Assembly: GCA_021613535.1 (NCBI GenBank) | Contig: CP075496.1 | Location: 11,036,001-11,100,000, forward strand | Source: Adineta vaga | Taxonomy: Eukaryota; Rotifera | Direction: 5' to 3' | Length of the DNA stretch: 64,000 nucleotides | Part shown: one piece after another, positions 62,371 through 64,000 of the stretch | How the letters are laid out: each line of letters opens with the position of its first letter | How positions within the stretch are numbered: the stretch's first letter is position 1 | The notes under the pieces: model-generated | The model's database searches: none | Told to the model about the DNA's origin: nothing | What the model saw: the letters and a program-made list of their open reading frames with translations, nothing else | Made by a program: the position numbers and the translations under genes

Positions 62371-62393
62371 TTCTCTCTAGATATTTGAGTATA
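62371..62393 (+). promoter_or_regulatory. Splice acceptor and 13-nt leader before the paraplegin gene
   Basis: The tract TTCTCTCTAG ends at 62380; the ATG follows after 13 nt. RPL27 ends only 195 bp upstream. Confidence 0.5.
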
Positions 62394-64000
62394 ATGAATA
62401 TCTCATCACGTTTAAACTGTATTAAACAGTTTCAACTGAAACGCTTATCACATATTATTGATCATTCATTATTATATACTACATCTACAGCATGTCAGCA
62501 TCAACGGCAACAAGTAAATATCTTATTGATTGAAAGAAGAGTGTGCATTTACGATCGTAATTCTCATCGATAGTTGTATCGATGATTAGAAAGAGTTTTC
62601 TTTGAAGAGCATTGATTTTGTTTGAATTTTTCTTAACTTTCATTGTATTAACAGAATGGATCTAGCTGTCGAAGAGCTTACATCTTCATTATCTTTCATG
62701 AATCTCTTGTAATCTAATCTTCGTTTTAGTCTATCCTGTCATCTGATGTAATGAATATACGATCAACTTCATCTTTGATACAAAATTTAGTTGATCATAA
62801 CAGAGTATGTAATTAGTTATAATCATTTTCTTCAATACGTATTTCTATTTTCTTCTAGCCATTTCGAACATGGTTCAAACATGCACTACGTACATTCTCC
62901 ATGGATAAAAAAGAATTTCTTAGTAATAGGTTTTTAGTATTTATTTATACTAATGAGTCATTGTCGAAAATTTAGTGATGTCATCCATTAAAAGTGATCC
63001 TCGCAATTTTCCACCGGAATCTGATAGTGGAAAAGAAAATTCGTCCAACACTGAAAGTTCTTCAACAGATGGTATAGACAACGATCTTCATCTTCGAATA
63101 TTCTCTAATCCATTCGGTTCTCTTTTAGATAATGATCCGAATAAACAACAACAACCACCAACCTCTCCTCCGATAAATCCACGAATAATACTTACGATAT
63201 TTTTGCTTTCCATGATCTTAACTTACATAACTTCAAGTCGAGAAAGACAGCGTGATGCTAATGGAATTTCTCATGGTTATATATCATGGAATGAATTTGT
63301 TCAAGATATGTTATCAAAAGGAGAAGTCAGTTGTATAACTATTCAACAAAAATAAAGAATTTAGTTTAGGTTGAAGAAGTTATTATTCATATAGAAGAAG
63401 AATTGGCATATATTAAATTACATTCACAACCTGTTATCAAAGGACGAAAGGTAATGAAGGATTTTGATTGATTTTATTGAAATAATCTTCTTTTCTTTTA
63501 GCTATTTGATCGAGATACATTTATAATGAAAATAAGTAATGTGGATAAATTTGAAGAAAAACTACGAAAAATTGAATCAGATTTACATATTGATCCAGCA
63601 AATCGAATATTAGTTAGCTATACACGAAATAGGTTAGTTAATGTTGTTGTTTTTTTTTTGAAACAAAAAAGTTCAAACGAATTTTGTTTGATTTTTTTAT
63701 AGTCAATGGCCAGGTGTCATTTTTGTGCTCTCGACGATTTTACTTCTGTTTGCTTTTCTGAGATCTCGTGTAAAAATGAATTTCGTTAATCCAATGGATA
63801 TGATGACGAAAGCTAAATTTACAATGGTAGATCCGCATATAAAAGTTAATATACCGAAAACGACTTTTCGTGATGTTGCTGGTATGAAGGAAGCCAAACA
63901 AGAAGTGATGGAATTTGTTGAATATATGAAAACACCCGAAAAATTTGCCGTATGTAAATTAATTTCTTTGATATACATCGAAATTTTTCTTTTTAGGAAT
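62394..64000 (+). CDS. SPG7: Mitochondrial m-AAA protease subunit, paraplegin-like (5' part)
   Basis: The gene runs off the right edge. Exons: 62394-62513, 62730-62804, 62859 to about 62931, 62976-63325, 63370 to about 63450, then two more before the cut. Seen: a basic, amphipathic mitochondrial presequence (MNISSRLNCIKQFQLKRL); a Ser/Asn/Pro-rich stretch; first membrane span (RIILTIFLLSMILTYI); the FtsH-extracellular-type domain with YISWNEFVQDMLSKGEVEEV and NVDKFEEKLRKIESDLHI; second span (GVIFVLSTILLLFAFL); and the start of the AAA module, TTFRDVAGMKEAKQEVMEFVEYM. The ATPase Walker motifs and HEXXH protease site lie beyond the window. Role: hetero-oligomeric m-AAA protease in the mitochondrial inner membrane for protein quality control. 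The wording is nearer paraplegin than AFG3L2. The 163-nt-plus first intron is longer than most here. Confidence 0.9.

Overview
This is a eukaryotic nuclear window, strongly AT-rich, with about 18 confident protein genes, most of them split by very short introns (typically 55-70 nt) with GT...AG borders. Small introns, compact spacing, low GC, an ADP-ribosyltransferase fused to TPR repeats and secreted proteins built of fungal-type cellulose-binding modules (CBM1) together point to a bdelloid rotifer (Adineta/Rotaria type). That assignment is inference; no rRNA or mitochondrial marker is present. No tRNA, rRNA, CRISPR or autonomous transposon was seen.

Layout. 1.3-2.6 kb (+): PIM-like Ser/Thr kinase. 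4.1-6.6 kb (-): C2H2 zinc-finger regulator, followed by about 3.9 kb of low-complexity, purine/pyrimidine-tract DNA. 10.5-11.4 kb (-): unrecognised helical protein. 11.6-19.1 kb (-): full-length RasGRF (PH-IQ-DH-PH-REM-CDC25), whose first intron carries a 370-bp near-perfect palindrome (MITE-like). 21.7-27.4 kb (-): formin of the FMNL/FRL class. 30.7 kb (+): ribosomal protein S16 (uS9). 31.8-33.8 kb (-): ART-TPR protein. 34.0-37.3 kb (-): two secreted multi-CBM1 proteins, interleaved with small membrane or secreted ORFs on either strand. 38.1 kb (+): small FUN14-like membrane protein. 38.6-39.8 kb (-): unrecognised helical protein. 41.3-42.9 kb (-): intronless ARNT/BMAL-like bHLH-PAS factor. 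43.3-43.8 kb (-): Ly6/three-finger GPI-type protein. 45.5-56.0 kb (+): compact same-strand array CDC5L - PDCD5 - PRELI/slowmo - phosphorylase kinase beta (PHKB), with only 155-203 bp between coding regions. 56.6-57.8 kb (-): PARG/macrodomain-like protein. 58.7-60.9 kb (-): mitochondrial calcium uptake regulator (MICU). 61.6-62.2 kb (+): ribosomal protein L27 (eL27). 62.4 kb to the edge (+): paraplegin-type m-AAA protease, cut by the window end.

Most genes are unrelated housekeeping or signalling genes rather than one pathway. Two themes recur. Mitochondrial function is represented by PRELI, MICU, paraplegin and perhaps the FUN14-like protein; ADP-ribosylation by the ART-TPR protein and the PARG-like protein. 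The main structural observation is that about a dozen genes have a pyrimidine-rich splice acceptor 2-25 nt upstream of the ATG, as expected for spliced-leader trans-splicing. The most unusual gene content is the CBM1 pair, a probable horizontally acquired, locally diversified secreted family with an added CP-x-W-x-C tail motif.
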